Positions 18,186 to 27,634 of a stretch of 64,000 nt of DNA are shown here, in pieces. This DNA is from Streptomyces niger. GTDB taxonomy: Bacteria; Actinomycetota; Actinomycetes; Streptomycetales; Streptomycetaceae. The notes beneath the pieces are model-generated. The model had not been told where the DNA came from, searched no databases, and saw only the letters and a program-made list of their open reading frames with translations. A program made the translations under genes and the position numbers. How positions within the stretch are numbered: position 1 is the stretch's first letter; every line of letters begins with the position of its first letter. The stretch spans positions 248,001 to 312,000 of the forward strand of contig NZ_JOFQ01000001.1 of the NCBI RefSeq assembly GCF_000718305.1, in the 5' to 3' direction.

Positions 18186-18812
18186 TCACCGCGCCTCACC
18201 CCCGCTCCTCAACGGCCCGTCCCAGTCCGCGTACCGGATGCGGGAGATCTCCCGCACCTCCCCCACCGTGCCCCACTCGTCCTTCCCCAGCCGGGACAGC
18301 GGACGCAGCTTGCGAATGTCCGGATGCCCGTCCGCCATGACGTCCTCGGCCACCGCCGCGTGCACGACCCGCCCGAAGACGACCGTGGAGTCGCCGAACC
18401 GCAACGTACTGTGCAGCTCACACTCCAGCGCCACCGGTGACGCAGCCACCCGCGGTGGCTTCACGAACCGGCTCGGCTCCGTGGCAATCCCCACCGCCTC
18501 GAACTCGCTCACACCGTGCGGGAAGTCCGTCGCCGTGTCATTGATCTGCTCGAACAACTCCTCCGGCGCGAGGTTCACGACGAACTCCCCACTCGCCTCC
18601 ACGTTCCGCAATGAGTCCTTCCGCCCCACGGACGTGAACTGCACGATCGGCGGCGACACGGCAGAGATGGTGAAGAACGAATGCGGGGCCAGGTTCGCCG
18701 CCGCGCCGTCTCGCCCGACCGTCGACACCCAGGCGATCGGCCGCGGCACCACCGTCGCCGTCAGAAGCCGGTAGAAGTCGTTGCGGGACACCTTCTGTGG
18801 ATCGATCTCCAT
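18186..18812 (-). CDS. Flavin reductase family protein (FMN-binding split barrel)
   Basis: 208 aa. ATG 18812 is chosen because GGGG sits 9 nt upstream; codons further upstream belong to a decayed DUF2267 gene. Motifs of the DIM6/NTAB flavin reductase-like family: RLLTATVVPRPIAWVST, then NLAPHSFFTISAVSPP (FMN phosphate binding), FVVNLA and ECELHSTLRFGDSTVVFGRVVH. It probably binds FMN and either reduces flavin for a monooxygenase or acts as a dehydratase-type flavoenzyme. No oxygenase partner is adjacent. Confidence 0.85.
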   Translation of the reverse strand: MEIDPQKVSRNDFYRLLTATVVPRPIAWVSTVGRDGAAANLAPHSFFTISAVSPPIVQFTSVGRKDSLRNVEASGEFVVNLAPEELFEQINDTATDFPHGVSEFEAVGIATEPSRFVKPPRVAASPVALECELHSTLRFGDSTVVFGRVVHAAVAEDVMADGHPDIRKLRPLSRLGKDEWGTVGEVREISRIRYADWDGPLRSGGEAR

Positions 18813-18837
18813 ACGCATGATCCCCAGTATCCACACA

Positions 18838-19065
18838 GGCCGGCCGAGGATCTGGTTCAGCTCGCCGCCGAAGACGGCATCGGCCAGGGTGGTCAGGACC
18901 GCGCCGGCGTCCCACTGCGCGGTGCGCGGCCGGGCGCCGGCGCGCTCGGCGACGCATCGGTGACCTTCGCGGCTTCAGCCTGGTTGCGGTATTCAGCCTG
19001 GTTGCGGTATTCGCCGAGCTCGCGTACACGAACAAGGAACTCGTGGTGCTGCATCGTCTCGTCAC
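18838..19065 (-). pseudogene. Decayed DUF2267 gene
   Basis: ATG 19065 starts MQHHEFLVRVRELGEY, the typical opening of DUF2267 proteins, which often neighbour chaperone genes in actinobacteria. An 18-bp duplication doubles EYRNQA, then the frame breaks near 18960. In another frame the C-terminal half is recognisable (AERAGARP...AVLTTLADAVFGGELNQIL) and runs to just before the flavin reductase start. The middle of the domain is missing, so this is a pseudogene. Confidence 0.6.
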
Positions 19066-19158
19066 CTCCGCTTACGCAACATGCGTGGCGGCTCGGATGC
19101 GATGCCCTCTTTCCTGGCGCCCCGGCAGGCGCACGGGCCTGCGTGTCGGGCACGGCTG

Positions 19159-19703
19159 TCAGCTCCGCCCGGTCGGCAAGGGCGGCTTGTCCGCCGGGGC
19201 CGAGGACAGCCGGATGTCTTGCTCCCGCCCCGGGCCACTCCTCGCGGGCGGGGCCGGCCCGGTGACCTCTACGGTGGCCGGGCGCAGCAGGTGGTCGCCG
19301 AGCCGGTAGCCGGGGCTGAGCACCGCCGAGCACACCAGGTGGTCTGCGCCCGGGGAGACGTGGTGGGGCGAGGGCCTCGTGGCAGGCAGGGTCGAACGCA
19401 TCGCCCACCTCGCCCAGCGAGGTGACGCCGAGCGTTCCGAGGGGTTTCCGCAGGCTGTCGGCGATGTCCTTCAGGCCCGGGGTCAGCGGCTCGTGCGTGC
19501 ATGCCCGGTCCACGGCGGCCACGACCGGCAGCAGCGTCCGCGACGTTGGCCGCTGCGATCTCCCGCACGGCCAGGCGGTCCCGCCGGACCCGCTTACGGT
19601 AATTGTCGTACTCGGCCTTCACCCGCTGCAGGTCGGCGGTCCGCTCTCGCACCAGGCGCCGCAGCCGTGCCAGTTCGGTGCCCTGCGGCCCACTCGCCGT
19701 CAT
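19159..19703 (-). pseudogene. grpE: Decayed grpE
   Basis: ATG 19703 overlaps the stop of the dnaK remnant by ATGA. The first 45 codons read as a GrpE coiled coil (RVKAEYDNYRKRVRRDRLAV). The frame then breaks: the middle is found in a second frame (VDRACTHEPLTPGLKDIADSL) and the beta-domain end in a third (CSAVLSPGYRLGDHLLRPATV). GrpE is the nucleotide-exchange factor of DnaK. At least two frameshifts destroy it. Confidence 0.7.
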
Positions 19704-20265
19704 CGCCGGCCGGCCTCCGGCTTGTCGTCGTCGACGATCTCTGCGTCCACCACGTCGTCCTCGGCCCCGGCGCCGGTGCCGCCCCCGCCGATGCCCCGGC
19801 CGCGCCGGTCGCCTGTTCGGTCCGCGACTTCTCGTACAGGGCCGTGCCGATCTTCTGTGCGGCCTGTTCCGTGCGGTCGATCGCCTGCCGGATTGCGGCG
19901 GTGTCCTCGCCCTTCAGCGTCTCCTTCAAGTCGCCCAGGGCCGCCTTGTCTCGGACTTCGCCTTCGCCGGAATGTGCTCGGCGTTGTCCTTGATCAGCTT
20001 TTCGGTGGTGTGGAGAAGCTGTTCGCCCCGGTTGCGGGTTTCCGCCGCCTCGCGCCGCCGACGGTCCTCCTCGGCGTACTGCTCGGCCTCGCGGACCATG
20101 CGGTCGATGTCGCCCTTAGGGCAGTGCGGAGCCGCCGGTGACGGTCATCTTCTGCTCCCTGCCCGTGCCCAGGTCCTTCGCGGTCACGTGCATGATGCCG
20201 TTGGCATCAGAAGCGAGCTGGCAGTGCTGCGCCGGGGGTGTCCATCCGGCCTGACGGGCTGAGCG
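19700..20265 (-). pseudogene. dnaK: 5'-truncated, frameshifted dnaK
   Basis: Only the C-terminal part of an Hsp70 remains. Near 20210 it begins inside the substrate-binding domain ([26 protein letters not shown]), then meets a TAA. The helical lid continues in other frames (DRMVREAEQYAEEDRRRREA, then TLKGEDTAAIRQAIDRT), ending with the acidic tail DDVVDAEIVDDDKPEAG. At least three frameshifts are needed. The ATPase domain is absent; the remnant abuts the lipoamide dehydrogenase gene, so a deletion joined the two. This is a second, redundant dnaK copy in decay. Confidence 0.75.
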
Positions 20266-20274
20266 CGCCCGCTT

Positions 20275-21642
20275 TCAGGCGTGGGCGTGCAGCGGCTTGC
20301 CCGCCATGGCCAGCAGGGCCTCGCCCAGGGCTTCGTTCTGGGTGGGGTGGGCGTGAACGAGGGACGCCAGGTCCTTGGCGGTCGCGCCGGTGCCGAGGAT
20401 GACCTGGGCCTCGCCGATCAGTTCGCCGACGCGGTCACCCACCATGGTCACGCCGACGATCGCGCCGTGCGGGGCCCTGATCAGCTTGATGCCGCCGGAG
20501 GCGCCGAGGATCTGGGATCTGCCGTTGCCGGCCAGGTCGTAGGTGACGGTCTCGACCGTGCCGTACGCGTCGGTGGCCGCGTGTTCGGTCAGGCCGATCG
20601 AGGCCACCTCCGGGGTGCAGTAGGTGACGCGAGGGATCGCCGTGTCCTGGACGGGGCTCGGGTCGAGACCGGCGATGTCCTCGGCGACGAAGATGCCGTG
20701 CTGGAAGCCACGGTGGGCGAGTTGGGGGCCGCTGACGAGGTCGCCGACGGCACGGACGCCCGGGAGGCTGGTGCGGAGGCGGTCGTCGGTGACCACGAAG
20801 CCGCGGTCCAGGGCCACGCCGCTCTCCTCGTACCCGTGCCCCACCGTGTTCGGGGCGCGGCCGACGGCGATCAGGAGGAGGTCGGCGGAGAGGACGTCGC
20901 CGGATTCGAGGGTGACCGATACGCCGTCGGGTGCCGTCCGGTCCACCGTGGCGACTCGTGCCTTCGTCTTCACCTTGATGCCGCGGCGGCGGAAGGCCCG
21001 GGCGAGCTGCTTGGCGGCGTAGGTGTCCTCGGTGGCCAGCAGGCCGGGGAGGGCCTCGACGATCGTGACCTCCGCGCCGAACGAGCGCCAGAGGCTGGTG
21101 AATTCGACGCCGATGACGCCGCCGCCCAGGACGATGACACGATCCGGTACGGAGGTGAGGGCGAGGGCCTGGTCGCTGGTGACGACCGGGCCGCCGGGGT
21201 CCACGCCCGGCAGGGACCTGGCGTACGAACCGGTGGCCAGGACGACATGACGGCCGGCACAGCGGCGCCCGTCGACCTCGACCGTACCGGGGGCGACCAG
21301 CGCGCCGGTGCCCTTGACGAAGGTGATGCGGTGGGCGTCGGCCAGGCTCCGCAGGCCCTGGCGGAGGCGGTCCACCACCGAATCCTTGTAGGCGCCCACG
21401 GCCCCGAGGTCGATGCCGGCGAGCGAGGACTTCACTCCTATCCGGACGCCCTCGCGCGCGGTGTCGGCGACCTCGGCGGTGTGCAGCAGCGCCTTGGTCG
21501 GGATGCAGCCGCGGTGCAGACAGGTCCCGCCGAGCTTGTCCCGCTCCACGAGGACGACGGAGAGGCCGAGTTGGGCGGCGCGGAAGGCGCAGGCATAGCC
21601 GCCCGGTCCGCCGCCGAGGATGACGAGGTCGGTGCCGTTCAC
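20275..21642 (-). CDS. acoL: Dihydrolipoyl dehydrogenase (E3) of the acetoin complex
   Basis: 455 aa. GTG 21642 overlaps the lipA stop (GTGA), giving the start [20 protein letters not shown]. It is a class I flavoprotein disulfide reductase: FAD Rossmann motif, redox disulfide [16 protein letters not shown] motif [13 protein letters not shown], a second FAD contact around [13 protein letters not shown] and the catalytic pair HAHPTQNE. It reoxidises the dihydrolipoyl arm of the E2 component, passing electrons to NAD. Its place at the end of the acetoin locus suggests a dedicated E3. Confidence 0.92.
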   Translation of the reverse strand: MNGTDLVILGGGPGGYACAFRAAQLGLSVVLVERDKLGGTCLHRGCIPTKALLHTAEVADTAREGVRIGVKSSLAGIDLGAVGAYKDSVVDRLRQGLRSLADAHRITFVKGTGALVAPGTVEVDGRRCAGRHVVLATGSYARSLPGVDPGGPVVTSDQALALTSVPDRVIVLGGGVIGVEFTSLWRSFGAEVTIVEALPGLLATEDTYAAKQLARAFRRRGIKVKTKARVATVDRTAPDGVSVTLESGDVLSADLLLIAVGRAPNTVGHGYEESGVALDRGFVVTDDRLRTSLPGVRAVGDLVSGPQLAHRGFQHGIFVAEDIAGLDPSPVQDTAIPRVTYCTPEVASIGLTEHAATDAYGTVETVTYDLAGNGRSQILGASGGIKLIRAPHGAIVGVTMVGDRVGELIGEAQVILGTGATAKDLASLVHAHPTQNEALGEALLAMAGKPLHAHA

Positions 21643-22589
21643 GAGGACTCCACTCGGTGCTCGGTGTGCGTGCGGAAGGCGACCGCCCGGGCGTGCAGGC
21701 GTCCGGCGCGGTAGGAGGAGCGGACCAGCGGGCCGGACATGACCCCGGCGAAGCCGATCGCTTCGGCCGTTTCGCGGTGGTGGACGAACTCCGCGGGCTT
21801 CACCCAGCGTTGGACGGGGAGGTGACGCGGGGAGGGCCGGAGGTACTGGGTGATCGTGACCAGTTCGCACCCCGCCGAGTACAGGTCACGCAGCGCCGGC
21901 GCGACTTCCCCCGGCTCCTCCCCCATGCCCAGGATGAGGTTGGACTTGGCGACCAGTCCGGCCGCGCGGGCGGCCGTCAGGACGGCGAGGGACCGCTCGT
22001 AGCGGAAGCCGGGGCGGACGCGCTTGAAGAGGCGGGGGACGGTCTCCAGGTTGTGGGCCAGGACTTCCGGCCGGGCGGAGAAAACCTCGTTGAGGCGGTC
22101 AGGGCGGGCATGGAAATCGGGAATGAGGATCTCCACCGCCGTACCGGGACTGTGCGCGTGGATCTGCCGGACCGTCTCGGCGTACAGCCACGCGCCGCCG
22201 TCGGCGAGATCGTCCCTGGCCACTCCGGTGACCGTGGCGTAGCGCAGCCCCATGGCGCGCACGCTCTCGGCCACTCGGCGCGGCTCGTCGCGGTCCAGCG
22301 CCTGCGGCTTGCCGGTGTCGATCTGACAGAAGTCGCAGCGCCGGGTGCACTGGTCGCCGCCGATGAGGAAGGTCGCCTCGCGGTCCTCCCAGCACTCGAA
22401 GATGTTGGGGCAGGCAGCCTCCTGGCAGACCGTGTGCAGGTTCTCGCGGACGACCAGGTCCTGGAGTGCGGTGTACTGCGGGCCCTGGCGTGCCCTGGCC
22501 CGGATCCAGGACGGTTTGTCTTCGATGGGCACACGGCTGTTGCGGGACTCGATCCGCAGCAGTCTGCGCCCTTCCGGTGCGACGGTCAT
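21639..22589 (-). CDS. lipA: Lipoyl synthase
   Basis: 316 aa, ATG 22589 with AAGGA 6 nt upstream. A radical-SAM enzyme that inserts two sulfurs into octanoyl-lysine of E2 or H proteins. Auxiliary cluster motif C-x4-C-x5-C ([12 protein letters not shown]), SAM cluster C-x3-C-x2-C (CTRRCDFC) and the C-terminal Ser ligand in VRSSYRAG are all present. A second lipA linked to the acetoin genes would lipoylate this pathway's E2; the housekeeping copy normally sits with lipB. No lipB or lplA is seen here. Confidence 0.93.
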   Translation of the reverse strand: MTVAPEGRRLLRIESRNSRVPIEDKPSWIRARARQGPQYTALQDLVVRENLHTVCQEAACPNIFECWEDREATFLIGGDQCTRRCDFCQIDTGKPQALDRDEPRRVAESVRAMGLRYATVTGVARDDLADGGAWLYAETVRQIHAHSPGTAVEILIPDFHARPDRLNEVFSARPEVLAHNLETVPRLFKRVRPGFRYERSLAVLTAARAAGLVAKSNLILGMGEEPGEVAPALRDLYSAGCELVTITQYLRPSPRHLPVQRWVKPAEFVHHRETAEAIGFAGVMSGPLVRSSYRAGRLHARAVAFRTHTEHRVESS

Positions 22590-22629
22590 GGCGGGTCCTT
22601 GGGAGAGCGGCAGCCTCGATGAAGGCAGC

Positions 22630-22668
22630 CTTGAGGGACGGTCTTGAGGGACGGTCTTGAGGGACGGT
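22630..22668. repeat. Three perfect 13-bp tandem repeats upstream of lipA
   Basis: CTTGAGGGACGGT at 22630, 22643 and 22656, in the 126-bp space between the regulator stop and lipA start. Confidence 0.85.
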
Positions 22669-22715
22669 TGCGGGGCCGGCGAGGCCGGTGACCGGGCGGT
22701 GCCGAAGGGCGCGCG

Positions 22716-24029
22716 TCAGCCCCGGTCGTGCGTGGAGTGCGACGGCGGCTGCGGCATCGCGCGCAGTCGGCACACGCCCGGCGCCGTCGAGTGCGGCAGC
22801 AGCGCGCCCGGATCCGCAGGACGCAGGACGTCGACGGCCACGCCGTCGGCGAAGCGGTACGGGAGGTGCTGGAGCAGCCCGGCCAGCCGGCGGCGCAACC
22901 GGGAGACCTCGGCCCGCACGGTCACCGTGCGGTTCCGCTCGCCGAACAGGTCCTCGGCGAGGTCGGCGGCCGAGCGGCCCCCCGGGTGCGCGGCCAGGAC
23001 GAGCAGCAGTTCGGCGTGGCGCGGGCTGAGATCGTGGCTCCACTTGCCGCTGGGGCCCTCTACGGTGAGCACCGCCTGACGCGGGTGCCGGACATCCAGC
23101 ACGGCCCGCAACGGCGCCGCGGCCTCCTCCTCGATCACCCGCAGCAGCCAGCCCCCCGGCAGCGGCTCGGCCGTGCACCGGCCCAGCGCGGGGAGCCAGA
23201 CCTGCGCGTCGCACACCCGGCTGGGCAGCAGCAGCCGGTCCAACGGCGCGAGTCCGGATACGGCGGCCACCCAGCCGTGCCGGTCGGTGACCACCGCGCG
23301 CCCGGTGATCCGGGCGAGCAGCGGCGCAGCGACCGCTCGCAGCCGCTCCAGCTCGCGCACGTGGGCGGTGCGCAACTGTGCCTCGGCCAGCTTCCCGACC
23401 GCGTCGACCAGGGCGAGGGTGCTGGGGTGCACCGTGGTGGCGGGCCCGCTCACATCGACCACACCCAGCAGCCGGCCGTCCTTGGGGTCCCGGATCGGGG
23501 CCGCCGCACAGGTCCAGGCATGGTGCGTACGGACGAAGTGCTCGGCGGAGTGGATCTGCACCGGGCGGCGGGCCACCAGAGCGGTACCGATGGCGTTCGT
23601 CCCGACGGCCTCCTCCGACCAGCATGCGCCCTCGACGAAGCCGAGGTCGTAGGCCCTGGCCAGCACGGCCTTGCTGCCGCCGCGCCACAGCACCCGGCCC
23701 TCGCTGTCGGCGACCACGAGGATGTGCCGGGCCGCGTCCGCGACGGAGAGCAGGCCGTCGCGGAGGGTTTCCAGCGCGTCGCTCAAACCGCAGGCGCGGC
23801 GTTGTCGCTCCACCTCCTCGGCGCTGAGGGGCCCGACGTCCCCGCCGTGGTCCGGGTCCACGCCCCTGCCGGCCACGCGCTCCCAGGACTGCATGATCAC
23901 CGGGCGTGGTGGGGTGGACGGCCGCTCGCCGCTGAGGACGGCCTCGTGGGCGCGGGTGAGCATGCGGGCGTACTGCCTGGGGTCGGTGCCTCCGGGCGGT
24001 ATCGCCGGGTCGAGATGCACGTTCCGCAC
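22716..24029 (-). CDS. acoR: GAF-domain transcriptional regulator of acetoin genes (AcoR-like, no AAA+ domain)
   Basis: 437 aa. GTG 24029 has GGAGA 6 nt upstream; the longer frame to 24182 is not needed. Residues about 10-70 (YARMLTRAHEAVL, IMQSWERVAGRGVDP) and the GAF domain (ILVVADSEGRVLWRGGS, GACWSEEAVGTNAIGTAL, HHAWTCAAAPIRD) match the sensor half of AcoR. The sigma-54 activator ATPase of enteric and Bacillus AcoR is absent, consistent with the lack of sigma-54 in Streptomyces. The C-terminus instead has a winged-helix-like segment (RHAELLLVLAAHPGGRSAAD...VTVRAEVSRLRRRLAGLL). It probably activates the aco operon in response to acetoin. Confidence 0.82.
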   Translation of the reverse strand: MRNVHLDPAIPPGGTDPRQYARMLTRAHEAVLSGERPSTPPRPVIMQSWERVAGRGVDPDHGGDVGPLSAEEVERQRRACGLSDALETLRDGLLSVADAARHILVVADSEGRVLWRGGSKAVLARAYDLGFVEGACWSEEAVGTNAIGTALVARRPVQIHSAEHFVRTHHAWTCAAAPIRDPKDGRLLGVVDVSGPATTVHPSTLALVDAVGKLAEAQLRTAHVRELERLRAVAAPLLARITGRAVVTDRHGWVAAVSGLAPLDRLLLPSRVCDAQVWLPALGRCTAEPLPGGWLLRVIEEEAAAPLRAVLDVRHPRQAVLTVEGPSGKWSHDLSPRHAELLLVLAAHPGGRSAADLAEDLFGERNRTVTVRAEVSRLRRRLAGLLQHLPYRFADGVAVDVLRPADPGALLPHSTAPGVCRLRAMPQPPSHSTHDRG

Positions 24030-24217
24030 GCGTTTCTCCAGTCGTCCCTGGCCGGTACGGCGGCCGGCGGGGCCACCGGCCCCTTCCATGGTGCGCCGCG
24101 GGTGCGGTGGGGTAAATCCCTCGCCACGGAGCAGACGGAGCGCCTGGTGCGGCCGGGAGAGCGTCAGGGGCTCGGTAGGCACGGCGTTACCACCTCACGG
24201 GTCGACGGGAACGTTGA

Positions 24218-25261
24218 TCACAGGTCGACGAGGACCTTCATCTTGGCCCCGGCGTGCAGGGCTGCGAATCCCTCCTCGTACAGCGCGTCCAGCGGGATGT
24301 GGCTGACCCATCCCGCGGTGTCGTAGTGGCCCGCGGCCATCAGGTCGATCACCCGGCGGTAGTCCTGCGCGGTGTAGCAGAGCGAGCCCTGGATCCGGGT
24401 CTCGGAAAGGACGAGTTTGAGCAGGTCGGTGGTGAGCGGGCGCTCGTACACCGCGACCGACACCAGCGGCCGGTGGGCGCCCAGGCAGCCGAGCGCCGAG
24501 TCCACCGCGGCCGCCACGCCCGCCGCGTCGTAGGCCGCCGCGGCCCCCGCGCCCTTCGTCCGCCGCATGACGTGCCGCGCCGGGTCGGTCTCCCGCGGAT
24601 CGATCACATCCGCCGCGCCGAGCGCTGCGATGGCGGCCCGGCGCTCGGCGGACGGCTCGACGACGGTGATGTCCTCGACGCCCTCGCCGCGCAGCGCGAA
24701 CCACACCCCGATACCGATCGGGCCGGCGCCGAAGATCACCGCGTGGTCGCCGGGGCCGACCTCCCCCAGGCGGGCCGCGTGGTACGCGACCGCCATCGGC
24801 TCGACCATCGCGCCCAGCTCCCAGCTCACCTCGTCCGGCAACGGGTGCAGCATGCGCTCCGGTACGACGGTGTACTCCGCCATGCCGCCGTGCGCCATCA
24901 GCCCGTGGAAGCCGATCTGCCGGCAGACGTTGTAGCGCCCCGCGCGGCACGGCGCGCAGCTGCCGCACACGTACAGCGGCTCGGCCGTGACCCGGTCGCC
25001 GGGCGCGGCGTTGCGGACGCCCTCGCCCGCCTCGACCACCGTGCCGGCGAACTCGTGCCCCATGACCAGCGGCAGCGTGGCACCGGTGAGCGGATGCGGC
25101 TCGGTGGGGAAGAAGATCGGTCCGGCGTAGTACTCGTGGAGATCCGTGCCGCAGATCCCGTTGTGCGCGACCCGCAGTTTGACGTGTCCGGGCGGGCAGT
25201 CCGGCTCCGGCACATCGGTGATCTCGACCTTGCCACGGCCTCGGTACAGAGCAGCGCGCAT
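24218..25261 (-). CDS. bdhA: 2,3-butanediol dehydrogenase / acetoin reductase (zinc MDR)
   Basis: 347 aa. ATG 25261 (MRAALYRGRGKVEI) has AGGA upstream; the frame extends over the E2 end but is not coding there. Medium-chain dehydrogenase: catalytic zinc GICGTDLHEY and GHEFAGTVVEAGEGV, structural zinc lobe C-x2-C-x2-C-x7-C (CGSCAPCRAGRYNVC), NAD motif GAGPIGIG. In aco loci this enzyme interconverts 2,3-butanediol and acetoin with NAD, feeding acetoin to the dehydrogenase complex. Gap of 124 bp after the E2 gene, same strand. Confidence 0.85.
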   Translation of the reverse strand: MRAALYRGRGKVEITDVPEPDCPPGHVKLRVAHNGICGTDLHEYYAGPIFFPTEPHPLTGATLPLVMGHEFAGTVVEAGEGVRNAAPGDRVTAEPLYVCGSCAPCRAGRYNVCRQIGFHGLMAHGGMAEYTVVPERMLHPLPDEVSWELGAMVEPMAVAYHAARLGEVGPGDHAVIFGAGPIGIGVWFALRGEGVEDITVVEPSAERRAAIAALGAADVIDPRETDPARHVMRRTKGAGAAAAYDAAGVAAAVDSALGCLGAHRPLVSVAVYERPLTTDLLKLVLSETRIQGSLCYTAQDYRRVIDLMAAGHYDTAGWVSHIPLDALYEEGFAALHAGAKMKVLVDL

Positions 25262-25385
25262 GATCCCGTTCCTGGTTGTCGGAGTGTGTGCGGTGGGCCC
25301 GCCGCACGGCGGGGCGGGCCGTTGGTGGCCGCCGGCGCGGAGCGGTGCGGGCGCGATCTTCTGCGCGCTCCGCGCCGGCGGCGGT

Positions 25386-26582
25386 TCAGGCGCGGCCGGC
25401 GGCCTGTTCGCCGGCCTTCTGTACGGCTTCCTGTACGGCCGAGACCACGGCCGCCGGGGTTTCCATCTGGGCCATGTGCCCCGCCTCGTCGACCACATGG
25501 ACGGTCGCGTGCTGCTTGAGGGCGTCGGACGACTCGGCGTTGGACACCGGGATCACCTGGTCAGCGCGTCCCCAGACCACGACCGTGGGGACGGTCGTCC
25601 GCGCGAGCAGCGGTGCCACGTCCAGCGCCGGCTCGTCGCCGTCCAGGAGCGTGCCGAGCAGTGTCCGCAGCGCACCGTCCACTCCGTCCAGGCGCTTGTA
25701 CTTCAGCAAGTCGTCCACGAGCTGCCGGTTGACCAGGCCCGGGTCGGCGAACAGCTTCAGCAGGTGCGGCTTGAGCTCGCGCCGGGATGCGGCGGAGGCG
25801 AAGCCGCGCAGGTAGGAGGCGTCGATCTCCGGGCCGTACCCGGCGGGCGAGACCAGGGTCAGCGATCGTACGCGTTCGGGTGCGGCGGCCGCGGCGGCAG
25901 TGACGACCGCGCCGCCCATGGAGTGGCCGACCAGATGGGCCCGCTGCACGCCCAGCGCGTCCAGGAAGCCGGTCACGGTGTCCGCGAGGGTGGCCAGGCT
26001 GCCGTCGCCGACGTCCTTGGCCGAGTCGCCGTGCCCCGGCAGGTCCAGCGCGTGCACCGTACGGCCCTCGGACAGCGGTTCCTGCACGAACAGCCAGGAG
26101 TTCTTGTCGCCGCCGTAGCCGTGGACCAGGACGATCGCCTCGTCCTCGCCGTCGCCGTCACCGTCGCCGGAGCCCTCACCCAGGGTCGTGTACGAGATGG
26201 TGCGGCCCGCCACCTCCACGGTCTGCTGCCGCGGCCCTTCCTCGCCCTCGGCGACTCCACGTGCCAGCTGCTCCTCGGCCTCCTTGACGACCGCGTCGAT
26301 CTCGGAGTCCGGCACGTCCTCGGGGGCCACGACCGCGATGGTGCAGCCGACCGGCGCATCCGAGCCCGCCTCGACGAGGACGCGCCGCAGGACGCCCTCG
26401 TGGTCGCTCTCCAGCGTGCCGGCGATCTTGTCGGTGTCGATCTCGGCGAGGTCGTCGCCCCTCTCGACCTCGTCACCGACCTCGACAACCCATTCCATGA
26501 TCTTGCCGGTCTTCATCGACAGGCCCCACTTGGGCATCGTCACGCGGCCGATGCGCTCCTCGGTCGTACGCTCGTCAGGCAT
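25386..26582 (-). CDS. acoC: Acetoin dehydrogenase E2 (lipoyl domain plus alpha/beta hydrolase fold)
   Basis: 398 aa. ATG 26582 lies 2 nt past the E1-beta stop with GGGAG 8 nt upstream. The lipoyl domain (residues 11-90) carries the target Lys in EIDTDKIAG (K52). A charged Asp/Glu/Gly linker follows, then an alpha/beta hydrolase domain: VLVHGYGGDKNSW, nucleophile GHSMGG, Asp in VWGRADQVIP and His in DEAGHMAQME. This architecture is diagnostic of acetoin E2, in which the catalytic domain accepts the acetyl group from E1 and forms acetyl-CoA. Confidence 0.92.
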   Translation of the reverse strand: MPDERTTEERIGRVTMPKWGLSMKTGKIMEWVVEVGDEVERGDDLAEIDTDKIAGTLESDHEGVLRRVLVEAGSDAPVGCTIAVVAPEDVPDSEIDAVVKEAEEQLARGVAEGEEGPRQQTVEVAGRTISYTTLGEGSGDGDGDGEDEAIVLVHGYGGDKNSWLFVQEPLSEGRTVHALDLPGHGDSAKDVGDGSLATLADTVTGFLDALGVQRAHLVGHSMGGAVVTAAAAAAPERVRSLTLVSPAGYGPEIDASYLRGFASAASRRELKPHLLKLFADPGLVNRQLVDDLLKYKRLDGVDGALRTLLGTLLDGDEPALDVAPLLARTTVPTVVVWGRADQVIPVSNAESSDALKQHATVHVVDEAGHMAQMETPAAVVSAVQEAVQKAGEQAAGRA

Positions 26583-26584
26583 GA

Positions 26585-27598
26585 TCAACGCTCCCAGCCG
26601 GTGACGGTCTTGACCGCGTTGACGACCCGCTGCGCGTCCGGCACGTACAGATCCTCCAGTACGGGGCTGAACGGCACCGGCGTGTGCGGCGCGGTCACCA
26701 TCTCGATCGGCGCGCGCAACGAACCGAACGCCTCCTTGGCGACCAGCGAGGAGACGTCGGAGGCCATGGAGCAGCGCGGCGTGGACTCGTCCACGACCAC
26801 GAGACGCCCGGTGTTCGCCACGCTCTCGATGATCGTGTCCGCGTCCAGCGGGCTGGTCGTCCGCGGGTCGATGACCTCGCAGCCCACCCCGGACTTCGCC
26901 AGTTCGTCGGCGGCCTGTGCGGCGACGGACACCATCCGCCCGAAGGCAACAATCGTCACATCGTCGCCCTCGCGCACCACATTGGCCTCGCCGAAGGGGA
27001 TCGTGTAGCTCTCGGCCGGCACCTCACCGGTGGTGTCGTACATCGCCTTGTGCTCGCAGAAGATCACCGGGTCGTCGTCCCGGATCGATTGGATCATCAG
27101 GCCCTTGGCCTCGTACGGGGACGAGGGGATGACGACCTTGAGCCCCGGGATGTTGGTGAACAGCGGGTACAGGGCTTGTGAGTGCTGGGCCGCGGCTCGC
27201 AGTCCGGCCCCGTACATGGCGCGGATGACGACCGGGGTGACCGCCTTGCCGCCGAACATGTACCGGAACTTCGCGGCCTGGTTGAAGATCTGATCGAAAC
27301 AGACGCCCATGAAGTCGATGAACATCAGCTCGGCAACCGGACGGAAGCCACGGGTCGCGGCGCCGACCGCCGCGCCCACGAACGCGGACTCCGAGATCGG
27401 CGTGTCCAGCACCCGCCCCGGGAACTTGCCGTACAGGCCCTTCGTCACGCCCAGGACGCCGCCCCAGGCATCCGGCTCGCCGGGCGCGCCCGCCCCGCCC
27501 GCATTGTCCTCGCCCATCACGATGACCGATGCGTCCCGCTCCATCTCCTGCATCAGCGCCTCGTTGAGCGCCTCGCGATAACTGATCGTGCGTGCCAC
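26585..27598 (-). CDS. acoB: Acetoin dehydrogenase E1 beta subunit
   Basis: 337 aa. GTG 27598 has GGAGG 7 nt upstream. Transketolase-like beta subunit of the 2-oxo acid dehydrogenase family: ARTISYREALNEAL, VIVMGEDNAGGAGAPG, ISESAFVGAAVGAATRGFRP, then the C-terminal domain with FGRMVSVAAQAADEL and VIDPRTTSPLD. With AcoA it forms the ThDP-dependent E1 that cleaves acetoin to acetaldehyde and hydroxyethyl-ThDP. Separated from acoA by 36 nt, so co-transcribed. Confidence 0.93.
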   Translation of the reverse strand: MARTISYREALNEALMQEMERDASVIVMGEDNAGGAGAPGEPDAWGGVLGVTKGLYGKFPGRVLDTPISESAFVGAAVGAATRGFRPVAELMFIDFMGVCFDQIFNQAAKFRYMFGGKAVTPVVIRAMYGAGLRAAAQHSQALYPLFTNIPGLKVVIPSSPYEAKGLMIQSIRDDDPVIFCEHKAMYDTTGEVPAESYTIPFGEANVVREGDDVTIVAFGRMVSVAAQAADELAKSGVGCEVIDPRTTSPLDADTIIESVANTGRLVVVDESTPRCSMASDVSSLVAKEAFGSLRAPIEMVTAPHTPVPFSPVLEDLYVPDAQRVVNAVKTVTGWER

Positions 27599-27634
27599 GG
27601 TTCTGCCTCCCTGGGTATGTCGGTGCTGGAGCGG

